Source of the DNA: Ktedonobacter sp. SOSP1-85
Lineage (GTDB): Bacteria > Chloroflexota > Ktedonobacteria > Ktedonobacterales > Ktedonobacteraceae
DNA: 64,000 bases
Assembly: GCF_016587415.1 (NCBI RefSeq)
Contig: NZ_BNJI01000003.1
Coordinates: 1,674,001 to 1,738,000 of the forward strand
Reading direction: 5' to 3'
Of this stretch, positions 17,308 to 25,818 are shown one piece after another (position 1 is the stretch's first letter; each line of letters begins with the position of its first letter). The position numbers and the translations under genes are program-made. The notes beneath the pieces were generated by a model. It worked only from the letters and a program-made list of their open reading frames with translations, made no database searches and was not told the origin of the DNA.

Positions 17308-17434
17308 AGTAGCACGTGCTACTTCTTTCTACTCCTGATAAGTTCATGCTCGCGACACGACCATGAAGAAATAGTATGGTCTGGCGTCTTTGCGCGCCAG
17401 AAATTGTGCTGACTGCTTGATAGATGGCAGTCAG
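17308..17434. promoter_or_regulatory. Palindrome and hairpins upstream of the ABC permease
   Basis: AGTAGCACGTGCTACT (17308-17323) is a perfect 16-bp palindrome and a candidate operator. CTGACTGC/GCAGTCAG (17409-17416 and 17427-17434) forms a hairpin between it and the permease start. No other gene is seen in 17182-17541. Confidence 0.4.
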
Positions 17435-17541
17435 GGACGTGTGCGCGCTTTTTTGTGCATATTGCTTGCTTATCAAGATTTGTACTCAGCCCATACACCG
17501 ATAATAGGGGAAGAGATAATAGAACAGCGGAGGTCTTCTGC

Positions 17542-19365
17542 ATGGCACAAGTCTATGTTCCTGACGATGCTCGTGTGCGTGAGCAAATCCAAAGTAGCAC
17601 CAGCAGCTCTATGGGAGGATTGCCGCCCACGCCACGACGTGAAGAAGAGGAGGCTCCCAGGCGCCTGGGCGGTGTAGATGTACTTATCGTGTGTGTGGTG
17701 CTCGGGCTCATCGCCTTACTAGTGGTGGCTGCGTCGCGCTGGGTGGCGCCGCTTACACCCAAAGTCTCTATCTCACTGGCTCCCAATATGTTGCCAATCT
17801 ACGCCGGCTACTCGGTGCTGCGTATGATGCTCGCGTACATCCTGTCGCTTATCTTTACCCTGGCCTATGGTCATTTTGCGGCCACGCGCCCGCGTGCTGG
17901 CCTGGTGATGGTTCCCTTGCTGGATATCTTACAGAGTATTCCCGTACTCTCGTTTCTGCCCGCCGTCGTGCTTGCGCTGGTGGCTGCCTTCCCGCATAGC
18001 AATATCGGCCTGGAACTGGCAAGCGTACTGCTTATCTTTACCGGGCAGGCCTGGAATATGACTTTTAGCTTTTATCACTCTGCTCGTACACTGCCCAAGG
18101 ATCTGCAAGAGTTTTCCGCGATAGCCAATCTACGTCCATGGCAGCGCTTCCTAAAGCTGGAGGTTCCCAGCTCCATGATCGGCCTTATATGGAATAGTAT
18201 GATGTCCTGGGCCGGTGGCTGGTTCTTTCTCATGGCATCCGAGCAGTTCGTCCTGGGCGATCATTCCTTTCAATTACCTGGACTGGGATCATATCTCCAG
18301 GCTGCGGCCAGAGAGGGCAATATTGTAGCTCTCTTCCTCGGACTTGGGACGCTAATTGTGTTGATCATATTGCTTGATTTTTTCTTCTGGCGCCCCCTGG
18401 TGGCCTGGGCCGATAAATTTAAGCTCGAACTAGGTGGTGAGGCCGATCCACCAACGTCACCTGTGCTTTCGTTACTGCGCCGTTCAGCGCTGGTAGCTGG
18501 CATACAGGCCAGGGTTTTTCGCCCTCTTGGCGACCTCCTGGCACGCCTGCTCAATCGCTTGCAACCGCTTCCATCTGTACAGCAAGAGAGGATGTTAACA
18601 AGAAAGAGAGGCCTGGATGCTGGACGCCTGTTGAATGGTTTCTGGCTTCTGTGTCTCCTGGGTGTTGTGGGATGGGGACTCTGGAATATGGTTATCCTGC
18701 TCGCGCATATCTCATTCGCCGGTTGGGGGCGCTTATTCATCGCTGCTGGAGCCACCTGGCTGCGCACCCTGGCCGCCCTGTTGATTGGCGTGGCCTGGAC
18801 GCTCCCCCTGGGGGTGGCAATTGGCCTCTCTCCTCGCTGGTCGAAGCGGCTTCAGCCGGTGGTGCAGGTGGTGGCCTCTATTCCAGCGACGGCCTTCTTC
18901 CCAATTTTGTTGCCCTTGCTAGTCAGCCTTCCGGGTGGCCTCTCGCTGGCGGCGATTGTGCTGATGCTCCTGGGTACCCAGTGGTATGTGCTCTTTAACG
19001 TCATCGCGGGCGCGATGGCTATTCCTAATGACCTGAAGGAGGCCGCGACCACCTACCAGGTTACAGGCTGGCGGCGCTGGCGTGTGCTGATTCTTCCTGG
19101 CATCTTCCCCTACCTGGTGACGGGTCTGCTGACGGCCAGCGGTGGCGCGTGGAACGCAAGCATCATCTCGGAATATGTTCAGTTTAATGCCCATACTGTC
19201 CAGACGGTCGGGCTAGGAGCGGAGATTGCAGCAGCGGCCAATGCCAATAATTTCGCCCTCCTTCTGGCGGCGACACTGCTCATGGCCGCCTTTGTCGTCG
19301 TCATTAATCGTCTACTCTGGAAACGTCTCTACGCGCTTGCTGAGCGTCGCTATACCCTTGGATAA
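17542..19365 (+). CDS. ABC transporter permease, two fused nitrate/sulfonate-type domains
   Basis: A 607-residue membrane protein made of two complete binding-protein-dependent permease domains in tandem (about residues 50-300 and 360-600). Each carries an EAA-like docking loop (LPKDLQEFSAIANLRPWQRFL and IPNDLKEAATTYQVTGWRRW). Substrates of this class include nitrate, sulfonates, taurine and riboflavin precursors; the substrate here is unknown. The ATG at 17542 follows GCGGAGG; a longer frame to 17455 has no such site. The ATPase follows 19 bp downstream. There is no binding-protein gene nearby. Confidence 0.85.
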   Translation: MAQVYVPDDARVREQIQSSTSSSMGGLPPTPRREEEEAPRRLGGVDVLIVCVVLGLIALLVVAASRWVAPLTPKVSISLAPNMLPIYAGYSVLRMMLAYILSLIFTLAYGHFAATRPRAGLVMVPLLDILQSIPVLSFLPAVVLALVAAFPHSNIGLELASVLLIFTGQAWNMTFSFYHSARTLPKDLQEFSAIANLRPWQRFLKLEVPSSMIGLIWNSMMSWAGGWFFLMASEQFVLGDHSFQLPGLGSYLQAAAREGNIVALFLGLGTLIVLIILLDFFFWRPLVAWADKFKLELGGEADPPTSPVLSLLRRSALVAGIQARVFRPLGDLLARLLNRLQPLPSVQQERMLTRKRGLDAGRLLNGFWLLCLLGVVGWGLWNMVILLAHISFAGWGRLFIAAGATWLRTLAALLIGVAWTLPLGVAIGLSPRWSKRLQPVVQVVASIPATAFFPILLPLLVSLPGGLSLAAIVLMLLGTQWYVLFNVIAGAMAIPNDLKEAATTYQVTGWRRWRVLILPGIFPYLVTGLLTASGGAWNASIISEYVQFNAHTVQTVGLGAEIAAAANANNFALLLAATLLMAAFVVVINRLLWKRLYALAERRYTLG

Positions 19366-19384
19366 GCAGGAGGAGGTATATATC

Positions 19385-20761
19385 ATGTCCACAACTATTA
19401 CTACAGGCGAAGTTTTGCTGGAAGTGCAGCATGTGAGCAAAGTTTATGAAGAGAAGAAGCCTCAGCGCGGCGTCCGCCTTCCTGTCGTCCTGGACGATGT
19501 GGACCTGCAAATCCGTGCTGGCGAGTTTATTGCCCTGCTGGGACCCTCCGGCTCAGGTAAGTCGACGCTCCTGCGTATTCTAGCCGGACTGTTGGCGCCG
19601 ACCTCTGGCGAGGTCTTGTTCAAGGGCACTCCACAGTATGGACCTAATCCCCACCTGGCAATTGTATTCCAGTCTTTTGCCCTCTTTCCCTGGTTTACGG
19701 TTCTACAGAATGTAGAGCTGGGCTTGCAGGCGCAGGAGGTGCCACGCACACAGCGCCTCAAGCGCGCCCTCTCTGCCATTGACCTGATTGGCCTGGATGG
19801 CTTTGAGGATGCCTACCCCAAAGAACTCTCGGGTGGTATGCGCCAGCGTGTTGGCTTTGCCCGCGCCCTGGTGGTGGAACCAGAGTTGCTCTTCATGGAT
19901 GAACCCTTCAGCGCGTTGGATGTGCTCACCGCCGCCAATCTTCGTAAAGAGCTGATGAACCTCTGGCAAGCACGGAAGATGCCAACGAAGGCCATTGTGA
20001 TGGTAACGCACAATATTGAGGATGCGGTGAGCATGGCCGACCGCATCCTGGTGCTAGGGGCGGACCCCGGGCATATTCGTGCCGAATTGCAGGGGTTGCC
20101 CATCGCGCAACGTGAGAGCAAAGAGGAGGCTTACACGCAGATGGTTGATTTGATTTATCGCATCATGACCAGCCCGCATACCTCCGTGGAGTCTCTCCTG
20201 CCTCCTGAGCAACAGAAGACGCAGACCGGCGTTCTGCAACCGCCTAAGCCGCCTCGCCCGTATCAGACGCTGCCTCACGTCGATATTGGCGATATCACTG
20301 GTTTAATCGAGCTTGTCAACGCCAGCGGTGGACGCGAGGACCTCTATCAGCTGGGGCGTGATCTGCACCTGGAGGTCGATGACTTGCTCCCCATGGTCGA
20401 GGCCGCTGACCTGCTAGACCTGGCTGATACTCGCGAAGGCGATCTGATTCTCACATCCACGGGCCAGCGTTTTGCCGAGGCTGGTGTGCTGGAGGAGAAG
20501 CATATCTTTCGTGAGCAGGCCCTGGCGCGTGTCACCATGCTGCGACACATCGTGCGAGACCTGCAAAAAGATCCCGATCATACCGTCTCGGAAGAGGTAT
20601 ATATGGACCAGCTTCGCGAACACTTCAGCGACGATGAGGCCTGGTCCCAGCTCGAAACGATTATTAATTGGGGGCGTTACGCCGAGTTATTCTCCTATGT
20701 TGAAGATCGCGGTGTCTTCCGCCTGGAGGATCCTGAAACGAGCGAGAATGCCAGAAGTTAA
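19385..20761 (+). CDS. ABC transporter ATPase with C-terminal AAA-associated domain
   Basis: A 458-residue protein. The first 260 residues form a nucleotide-binding domain: Walker A GPSGSGKST, Q-loop FQSF, signature LSGGMRQRVGFARAL, Walker B LLFMDEPFSALD and H-loop VTHN, all intact. The remaining 170 residues match the AAA-associated domain that follows some nitrate/bicarbonate transporter ATPases (DITGLIELVNASGGREDLYQL). The start at 19385 follows AGGAGGAGG; the same frame runs further upstream inside the permease gene without a start signal. It powers the fused permease upstream. Confidence 0.88.
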   Translation: MSTTITTGEVLLEVQHVSKVYEEKKPQRGVRLPVVLDDVDLQIRAGEFIALLGPSGSGKSTLLRILAGLLAPTSGEVLFKGTPQYGPNPHLAIVFQSFALFPWFTVLQNVELGLQAQEVPRTQRLKRALSAIDLIGLDGFEDAYPKELSGGMRQRVGFARALVVEPELLFMDEPFSALDVLTAANLRKELMNLWQARKMPTKAIVMVTHNIEDAVSMADRILVLGADPGHIRAELQGLPIAQRESKEEAYTQMVDLIYRIMTSPHTSVESLLPPEQQKTQTGVLQPPKPPRPYQTLPHVDIGDITGLIELVNASGGREDLYQLGRDLHLEVDDLLPMVEAADLLDLADTREGDLILTSTGQRFAEAGVLEEKHIFREQALARVTMLRHIVRDLQKDPDHTVSEEVYMDQLREHFSDDEAWSQLETIINWGRYAELFSYVEDRGVFRLEDPETSENARS

Positions 20762-20794
20762 AGACTAGGGATAAGCCTGGAAACGAGCGAGGGG

Positions 20795-20817
20795 AGGCTA
20801 GCCAAACTGTCTAGCCT
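20795..20817. terminator. Short hairpin between convergent genes
   Basis: AGGCTAG and CTAGCCT pair around a 9-base loop between the ABC ATPase end and the ilvC end. It is a weak terminator candidate without a clear U tract. Confidence 0.4.
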
Positions 20818-20872
20818 TGCATGGTCCAGGCCAGGTCTGGTTGCGTGATGTCACCTTTGAGGTGCTTGAGCC

Positions 20873-21850
20873 CTAGAGCATCTTGCGCATTCTGCGCCCG
20901 ACCTCCTCGATGGGGTGCTCGGCGTCCTTGCACCGCATGGCCGAGAGGCTGGGAAGCCCGGCCTGGTTCTCCAGAATCCAGTCGCGGGCAAAGGTACCAT
21001 CCTGGATGTCTTTGAGGGTGCCGCGCATCTGCTCGCGGGTGTGCTGATCGATGATGCGCGGGCCGGTGACGTAGTCGCCATACTCGGCGGTGTCGCTGAT
21101 GGCCTTATGCATCTGGTTAATGCCGCCCTGGTAGATCAGGTCTGCGATAAGCTTGACCTCTTGCAGGCAACAGGTATAGGCGATCTCCGGCTGGTAGCCA
21201 GCCTCGATCAGGGTCTCGAAGGCGGTGCGGATGAGTGAGGTGAGGCCGCCACAGAGAACGACCTGCTCTGCGAATAGGTCGGTCTCGGTCTCCTCGCCGA
21301 TGCTCGTCTGGATGACGCCGACGCGGGTACAGCCCAGGCCATGCGCGTAGGCCAGTGTGAGCGCCTGGGCCTGCCCGGTCACGTCCTGCTGAACCGTCCA
21401 GAGCGCGGGGATACCCTTGCCCTCGCTATACATGCGGCGCAGCATAGGACCCGGCCCGTTGGGTGCGACCATGGCCACATCGATATTGGCGGGCGGGACG
21501 ATCTGCCCGTAATGCAGGCTAAAGCCGTGTGCCACCATGAGCATCTTGCCATCGGCCAGGTGGGGCTGAATATCCTGCTCATAGACCGCGCGCTGGTGCT
21601 GATCGGGGACCAGCAGCATAATAATATCCGCTTGTCGAGCGGCCTCGCCGGGCAGAACAGGCTGCCAGCCATGAGCGATAGCCCGCGCGCGGCTCTTGCT
21701 CGCCTCGGGGAGGCCAACTACTACTTTATAGCCGCTGTCGCGCAGGTTGAGGGCATGGGCATGTCCCTGGCTGCCATACCCAATGATGGCGATCCGCTTC
21801 CCTTGTAGTGCAGTAGGGTCGACATCGCCCTCGTACGATATATGTGCCAT
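20873..21850 (-). CDS. ilvC: Ketol-acid reductoisomerase
   Basis: A 325-residue class I enzyme of valine, leucine and isoleucine synthesis. It turns acetolactate into dihydroxyisovalerate with NADPH and magnesium. The Rossmann motif GYGSQGHAHALNLRDSG (about residues 25-41) and the knotted C-terminal domain with EETETDLFAEQVVLCGG and the conserved EVK segment are present. It is the last gene of a panC-panB-ilvC run, 70 bp after panB. In some bacteria this enzyme also reduces ketopantoate, the step between PanB and PanC, so its place here is telling. Confidence 0.93.
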   Translation of the reverse strand: MAHISYEGDVDPTALQGKRIAIIGYGSQGHAHALNLRDSGYKVVVGLPEASKSRARAIAHGWQPVLPGEAARQADIIMLLVPDQHQRAVYEQDIQPHLADGKMLMVAHGFSLHYGQIVPPANIDVAMVAPNGPGPMLRRMYSEGKGIPALWTVQQDVTGQAQALTLAYAHGLGCTRVGVIQTSIGEETETDLFAEQVVLCGGLTSLIRTAFETLIEAGYQPEIAYTCCLQEVKLIADLIYQGGINQMHKAISDTAEYGDYVTGPRIIDQHTREQMRGTLKDIQDGTFARDWILENQAGLPSLSAMRCKDAEHPIEEVGRRMRKML

Positions 21851-21920
21851 GATGTTTTGTTCTATCCTTTTTTTACGTGACTTCTCGTGCCAGCAGGCCC
21901 CACACCCCTTACCCGTTTTT

Positions 21921-22778
21921 TTAATCTTCTATATTCTGTTCGCGTTCCTTCAGGAGGGCCTCCAGGACGCTTTTCTCCATGTGGTAGGTCTCTTTTTCAG
22001 CGGGGAAGCTCCCCTCGCGCACATCGGCGCTGTAGCGCTGGATGGCCTCTATGGCGCTATCAGCCAGGTTGGCGTATTTGCGTACAAATTTGGCCACAGG
22101 CTGTTTGTGTAGCCCGAGCAGGTCGTGGAAGACCAGGACCTGGCCATCGCAGTGTGGACCCGCGCCAATGCCAATCGTAGGTACGGCCACCTCCTGAGTG
22201 ACGATCTGGGCCAGGCTATCGGGAATGCCTTCAAGGACGATGGCAAAGACTCCCGTCTGCGCCAGGGCTTTGGCGTCCGCGATCAGGTCGCGCGCGGCCT
22301 GGATGCTTTTGCCCTGCACCTTGTAGCCGCCCATGGTGTGTACGGATTGGGGCGTCAGGCCTAGGTGCCCCATGACGGGTATCTCGGCGTCTAGAATGGC
22401 CTTGACCACGGGTAGGCGCTTGCGTCCGCCCTCCAGCTTGACCGCTCCAGCCTTGCCCTCGCGTACCAGGCGACCAGCATTGCGTACGCTTTCCTCGACG
22501 GAGACGTGGTAGCTCAGCCATGGCATATCGACGACGACCAACGCGTTTGGGTTGGTGCGTGTGACGGCGGAGGCATGGTGCAGGATGATATCGACGGTGA
22601 CGGCCAGGGTGTCCTCATAGCCCAGGACGACCATACCCAGGGAGTCGCCAACGAGCAGCATATCGACCGCCGCGCTATCCGCGATCTGGGCTGAGGTTGC
22701 GTCATAGGCAGTCACCATGGTGAGTTTCTGTCCGTTCTTGCGAGCGAGAATGGCAGGTGCTGTTATTTTTTCACTCAA
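21921..22778 (-). CDS. panB: 3-methyl-2-oxobutanoate hydroxymethyltransferase
   Basis: A 285-residue TIM-barrel enzyme, the first of pantothenate synthesis. It adds a hydroxymethyl group from methylene-tetrahydrofolate to ketoisovalerate, giving ketopantoate. Family signatures include MVTAYDATSAQIAD, LLVGDSLGMVVLGYEDTL, GHLGLTPQSVH and GIGAGPHCDGQVLV, which contain the metal and substrate ligands. It sits between panC and ilvC. A lone CCCACACCCCTTACCCG near 21897-21913 resembles one arm of the GGGTAAGGGGTGTGG palindromes. Confidence 0.95.
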   Translation of the reverse strand: MSEKITAPAILARKNGQKLTMVTAYDATSAQIADSAAVDMLLVGDSLGMVVLGYEDTLAVTVDIILHHASAVTRTNPNALVVVDMPWLSYHVSVEESVRNAGRLVREGKAGAVKLEGGRKRLPVVKAILDAEIPVMGHLGLTPQSVHTMGGYKVQGKSIQAARDLIADAKALAQTGVFAIVLEGIPDSLAQIVTQEVAVPTIGIGAGPHCDGQVLVFHDLLGLHKQPVAKFVRKYANLADSAIEAIQRYSADVREGSFPAEKETYHMEKSVLEALLKEREQNIED

Positions 22779-22804
22779 GATTGTTCTCTCTTTTTATTCT
22801 TCTT

Positions 22805-23689
22805 CTACGTGTGCTGAGAGCTCAAGATGCCCGTGTCCCAGGTGCCATCGGTGTGCAGGGCGAAGTTATCGATCAGGCGCACTGATCCCAGGCGGACGGC
22901 GAGTAGGAGGAGCGCGGGGGCTTGCAGCCGTTCGAGTGGTAGGAAGGTCTCCGCGTCGCGTACCTCAGTGTAGTCCAGGCGCGCCTGGGGTTCTTGCGCC
23001 ACAATCTCGGCCATGGCCTGCATCACAGCAGCAGGGTTGCTCGTGGGCTGAGCCTCAAAGGCCTGTCGACCGGCCTGTAAAGCCTGGTAAAGTATGGGGG
23101 CCGCGGCGCGGGTGGCTGGATCGAGATAGCTGTTACGGCTACTCATGGCCAGTCCATCGGCTTCACGTACGGTCGGGCGGATGCGCAGCGTGACGGGCAG
23201 ATTGAGGTCGCGTACCATGCGTGTGATGACCGCGACCTGTTGCGCGTCCTTCTGACCGAAGTAGGCCCGCTGAGGTTGTATGAGTTGAAATAATTTGAGC
23301 ACCACCGTGGCTACACCGCGAAAGTGATTGGGACGCGAGGCGCCCTCGCCCTGTTCAACCAGGGAACCCTGTGGCTCGACATAGGTTGTGAAGCCCGGGG
23401 GATACATCTCGCTCGCAGTAGGCGTAAAGACCACGTCCACGCCTGCCGCCTCAAGCATATGCAGGTCTCGCTCCAGATTACGAGGATAGCGCTCCAGGTC
23501 CTCGTTGGGACCAAACTGCGTGGGATTGACAAAGATGCTAGCGACAACGGTCGCGTTCTCGGTGCGCGCCGTTTGAAAGAGGGAGAGATGTCCCTCGTGG
23601 AGGTAGCCCATCGTAGGCACGAGGCCAACCGGGCCGCTCCACTGCGAGCGCGCATATTCTATCTCATGAATAGCCCTGACTATTCGCAT
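22805..23689 (-). CDS. panC: Pantothenate synthetase
   Basis: A 294-residue enzyme that joins pantoate and beta-alanine with ATP, the last step to pantothenate. The ATP-binding HIGH-like motif appears as GYLHEGHLSL after VPTM, and the second motif as SSRNSYL, with AYFGQKDAQQVAVI between them. It is the first gene of the panC-panB-ilvC run. No panD (beta-alanine) or panE gene is visible. Confidence 0.95.
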   Translation of the reverse strand: MRIVRAIHEIEYARSQWSGPVGLVPTMGYLHEGHLSLFQTARTENATVVASIFVNPTQFGPNEDLERYPRNLERDLHMLEAAGVDVVFTPTASEMYPPGFTTYVEPQGSLVEQGEGASRPNHFRGVATVVLKLFQLIQPQRAYFGQKDAQQVAVITRMVRDLNLPVTLRIRPTVREADGLAMSSRNSYLDPATRAAAPILYQALQAGRQAFEAQPTSNPAAVMQAMAEIVAQEPQARLDYTEVRDAETFLPLERLQAPALLLLAVRLGSVRLIDNFALHTDGTWDTGILSSQHT

Positions 23690-23859
23690 ACGTCATTGAG
23701 TCCTGTCTGTGTTCTTACCATTTATAATAACCCATGCGGCGAAGAGTTGCGATAGACAAAATTCTCATGCTTGGGAAGCAGTATGCGTGCTTGTATGCTT
23801 GATAACTAAACTGTACCTTCTCATGCCTCTTTAAAGTAGAGCTTTTATGCTTGATTGTA

Positions 23860-23905
23860 ACATAAAAAGCACCTGGAACACTTCAGATCCAGGTGCTTTT
23901 TATGT
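23860..23905. terminator. Stem-loop upstream of panC
   Basis: A perfect 17-bp stem, ACATAAAAAGCACCTGG and its complement, around a 12-base loop. It lies between the divergent side of panC and the end of the repeat-protein gene. It is a good hairpin with T and A runs, so it could terminate in either direction. Confidence 0.6.
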
Positions 23906-23923
23906 AAATCTTACTTATGAAGT

Positions 23924-24074
23924 AAAATTCTATGGCTCTCCCGCAATTTGTGTGGAATATGAGCTTCTCAAGAGTATGCTCTTTTCAGAATGTACTTGTG
24001 GAGCCAGACCAACTTTTGCATGCTCATGTTATTGCAAAATGTATCACATACATTGCAGGAGAGCCATAGAATTT
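23924..24074. repeat. Long-range inverted repeat
   Basis: AAATTCTATGGCTCTCC (about 23925-23941) is repeated inverted at 24058-24074. The 116 bases between them contain further partial pairing, so the whole could fold as one hairpin of about 150 nt, like a miniature inverted-repeat element or a structured RNA. Confidence 0.6.
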
Positions 24075-24138
24075 CTTTTAACGGTGAGCCAAAGATTTGC
24101 TCACCAACGCGCTAAGGTATGCGTTGAGTTGGTACGCT

Positions 24139-24627
24139 CTACTGCCCGAATAACTCATTCACAATCTGCTGCAAGGATGAGCCAGCCGTGTTCTGCTGGG
24201 AAGATGAGCCAGCCGTGTTCTTCTGGGAAGATGAGCCAGCCGTGTTCTTCTGGGAAGATGAGCCAGCCGTGTTCTTCTGGGAAGATGAGCCAGCCGTGTT
24301 CTTCTGGGAAGATGAGCCAGTCGTGTTCTCCTGGGAAGATGAGCCAGTCGTGTTCTCCTGAGAAGATGAGCCAGCCGTACTCTGCTGCGAGGATGAGCCT
24401 GTTGTATCCTCCTGCGAGGATGAGCCTGTTGTATCCTCCTGCGAGGATGAGCCTGTTGTATCCTCCTGCGAGGATGACCCACCCACGCTCTCCTGAGAAG
24501 GTGATCCATCCAAGACGGCAAGAGATCTGGCATGGGAAACGCTTTGTCGCTGACAGACCAGACAGGTTACAAATACGAGAGCGAGAACAGCCATGTACAG
24601 GCTGACTTTTCGCATGTGCTTTAACAT
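24139..24627 (-). CDS. Secreted protein of nine-residue Ser/Gln repeats
   Basis: A 162-residue protein. An N-terminal hydrophobic segment (about residues 6-27) looks like a signal peptide or anchor. The body is about 12 tandem copies of GSSSQ(E/K)(D/N)T(T/A), ending QIVNELFGQ. No family is recognised. The low-complexity polar repeat suggests a surface or matrix protein, or a flexible spacer. The start at 24627 follows AAGGAG; a longer frame to 24783 has no such site. Repeat number is likely to vary between strains. Confidence 0.65.
   Translation of the reverse strand: MLKHMRKVSLYMAVLALVFVTCLVCQRQSVSHARSLAVLDGSPSQESVGGSSSQEDTTGSSSQEDTTGSSSQEDTTGSSSQQSTAGSSSQENTTGSSSQENTTGSSSQKNTAGSSSQKNTAGSSSQKNTAGSSSQKNTAGSSSQQNTAGSSLQQIVNELFGQ
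24165..24500 (-). repeat. 27-bp tandem repeats inside the Ser/Gln repeat gene
   Basis: About a dozen head-to-tail 27-bp units built on GATGAGCCAGCCGTGTTCTT. Three subtypes are grouped in blocks, which indicates expansion by slippage or unequal exchange. Confidence 0.85.
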
Positions 24628-25005
24628 TGATAAACTCTCCTTCTCTTTTCCTTTAATACTTACACGTCTACATGTTGCGTGAGCCTTCTCTATTTGCACC
24701 CCTGAGATGCTGCTCACACTTCCATTATAGAAGAGCTTCAACCATAGAAAAGAGCACAGCAAAAGCGCCGTGAGGCATCGCACGTGAATGAGGAGTCAAA
24801 ATGCTGGCAGCTACACTGCAGCAGAACAAGCAACTGCAGCTCAGAGTGGGGGATCTGAGCAATTTCTACACATGTATTCGAGCGAGCTCGTGCCCTGTGA
24901 TAACATGTGTTAGACTTTCAACGAAACGCGAACCTTTTCTCTGTGCCATCGCCGAGAGTACACCTGCAGAGAGGGATGCCGATGTTCAGCTTCTTTTTGC
25001 TTCTG

Positions 25006-25033
25006 GTGGAAAATGACTATAGCCATTTTCCAC
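25006..25033. terminator. Hairpin upstream of the IS607 element
   Basis: GTGGAAAATG and CATTTTCCAC pair around an 8-base loop, followed by CACATCCCTTACC, which again resembles the GGGTAAGGGGTGTGG arm. No gene is supported in 24628-25233. Confidence 0.4.
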
Positions 25034-25198
25034 ACATCCCTTACCTGAAAGCCCGCGTAGCGAACTGATGAATTGTAGGCCCAGGCTAACCTGGACTTCA
25101 CCCGCTTGACGGTTTGATTTTTATCTGATGCTTGCGTATATCTAACTATCGGCTTGAGAAAGCGTATTGAAACCGATCATTGAAGTTATAGTGAATCC

Positions 25199-25227
25199 TT
25201 GACAATCACTGAGAATCCTGGTACACT
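25199..25227 (+). promoter_or_regulatory. Promoter of tnpA
   Basis: TTGACA (25199-25204), 17 bp, TACACT (25222-25227). The -10 ends 6 bp before the tnpA ATG at 25234, so the message should be leaderless. AGTGA/TCACT half-sites flank the -35 box. Confidence 0.65.
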
Positions 25228-25233
25228 TTTCCT

Positions 25234-25818
25234 ATGAAACTCAGTGATTACGCAAAACAACAAGGGGTCCGCTATGAGACGGCCTGGCGCTGGTTCCGAG
25301 ACGGCAAGATTCAGGGTCGACGCGTGGGAGCGCACACGATCCTGATCGATGAACCTGCAAGATCCGCCAGCCCGGTGCAAGCTGCGACGGTGGTGTACAC
25401 CCGCGTCTCCTCAGCCGAGAACAAGGCGAACCTGGACAGTCAGGCGGAGCGGCTCGTGGCGTACTGTGCGGCTCGTGGCTATCAGGTGAGCAAGGTGGTC
25501 AAAGAAATTGGTTCGGGGGTCAACGACAATCGGCCCAAGTTTCTGGCGCTCCTGGCTGATCCCAACGTCGGGCGGATTGTCATTGAACACAAAGACCGGG
25601 GGACGCGCTTTGGCTTTCGCTATATTGAGACGCTCCTCACCGCTTGCGGGCGGGAAATCGAGGTCGTCAATCAGGCCGAAAATGGGACCGAAGATCTGCT
25701 CACCGACCTGACGAGCATCATTTATAGCTTCTGTGCCAGACTCTATGGGCAGCGTCGAGCGAAACGAAAGACCGAGCGCATTGTCCAGGAATTGGAGGCG
25801 CAAGATGCACCTGGTTGA
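25234..25818 (+). CDS. tnpA: IS607-family serine recombinase TnpA
   Basis: A 194-residue transposase. An N-terminal MerR-like helix-turn-helix (MKLSDYAKQQGVRYETAWRW) is followed by the serine recombinase domain, with the catalytic serine in VVYTRVSS (residue 59 or 60) and the downstream DSQAERL and DRGTRFGF segments. It cuts and rejoins DNA through a circular intermediate, without target duplication. It appears complete. tnpB begins 14 bp before its stop, so the two are coupled in translation. Confidence 0.9.
   Translation: MKLSDYAKQQGVRYETAWRWFRDGKIQGRRVGAHTILIDEPARSASPVQAATVVYTRVSSAENKANLDSQAERLVAYCAARGYQVSKVVKEIGSGVNDNRPKFLALLADPNVGRIVIEHKDRGTRFGFRYIETLLTACGREIEVVNQAENGTEDLLTDLTSIIYSFCARLYGQRRAKRKTERIVQELEAQDAPG

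Noticed and set aside
24165..24500. Regular 27-bp repeats that could suggest a CRISPR array
   Set aside because: The units are contiguous with no spacers, and they encode an in-frame nine-residue protein repeat.
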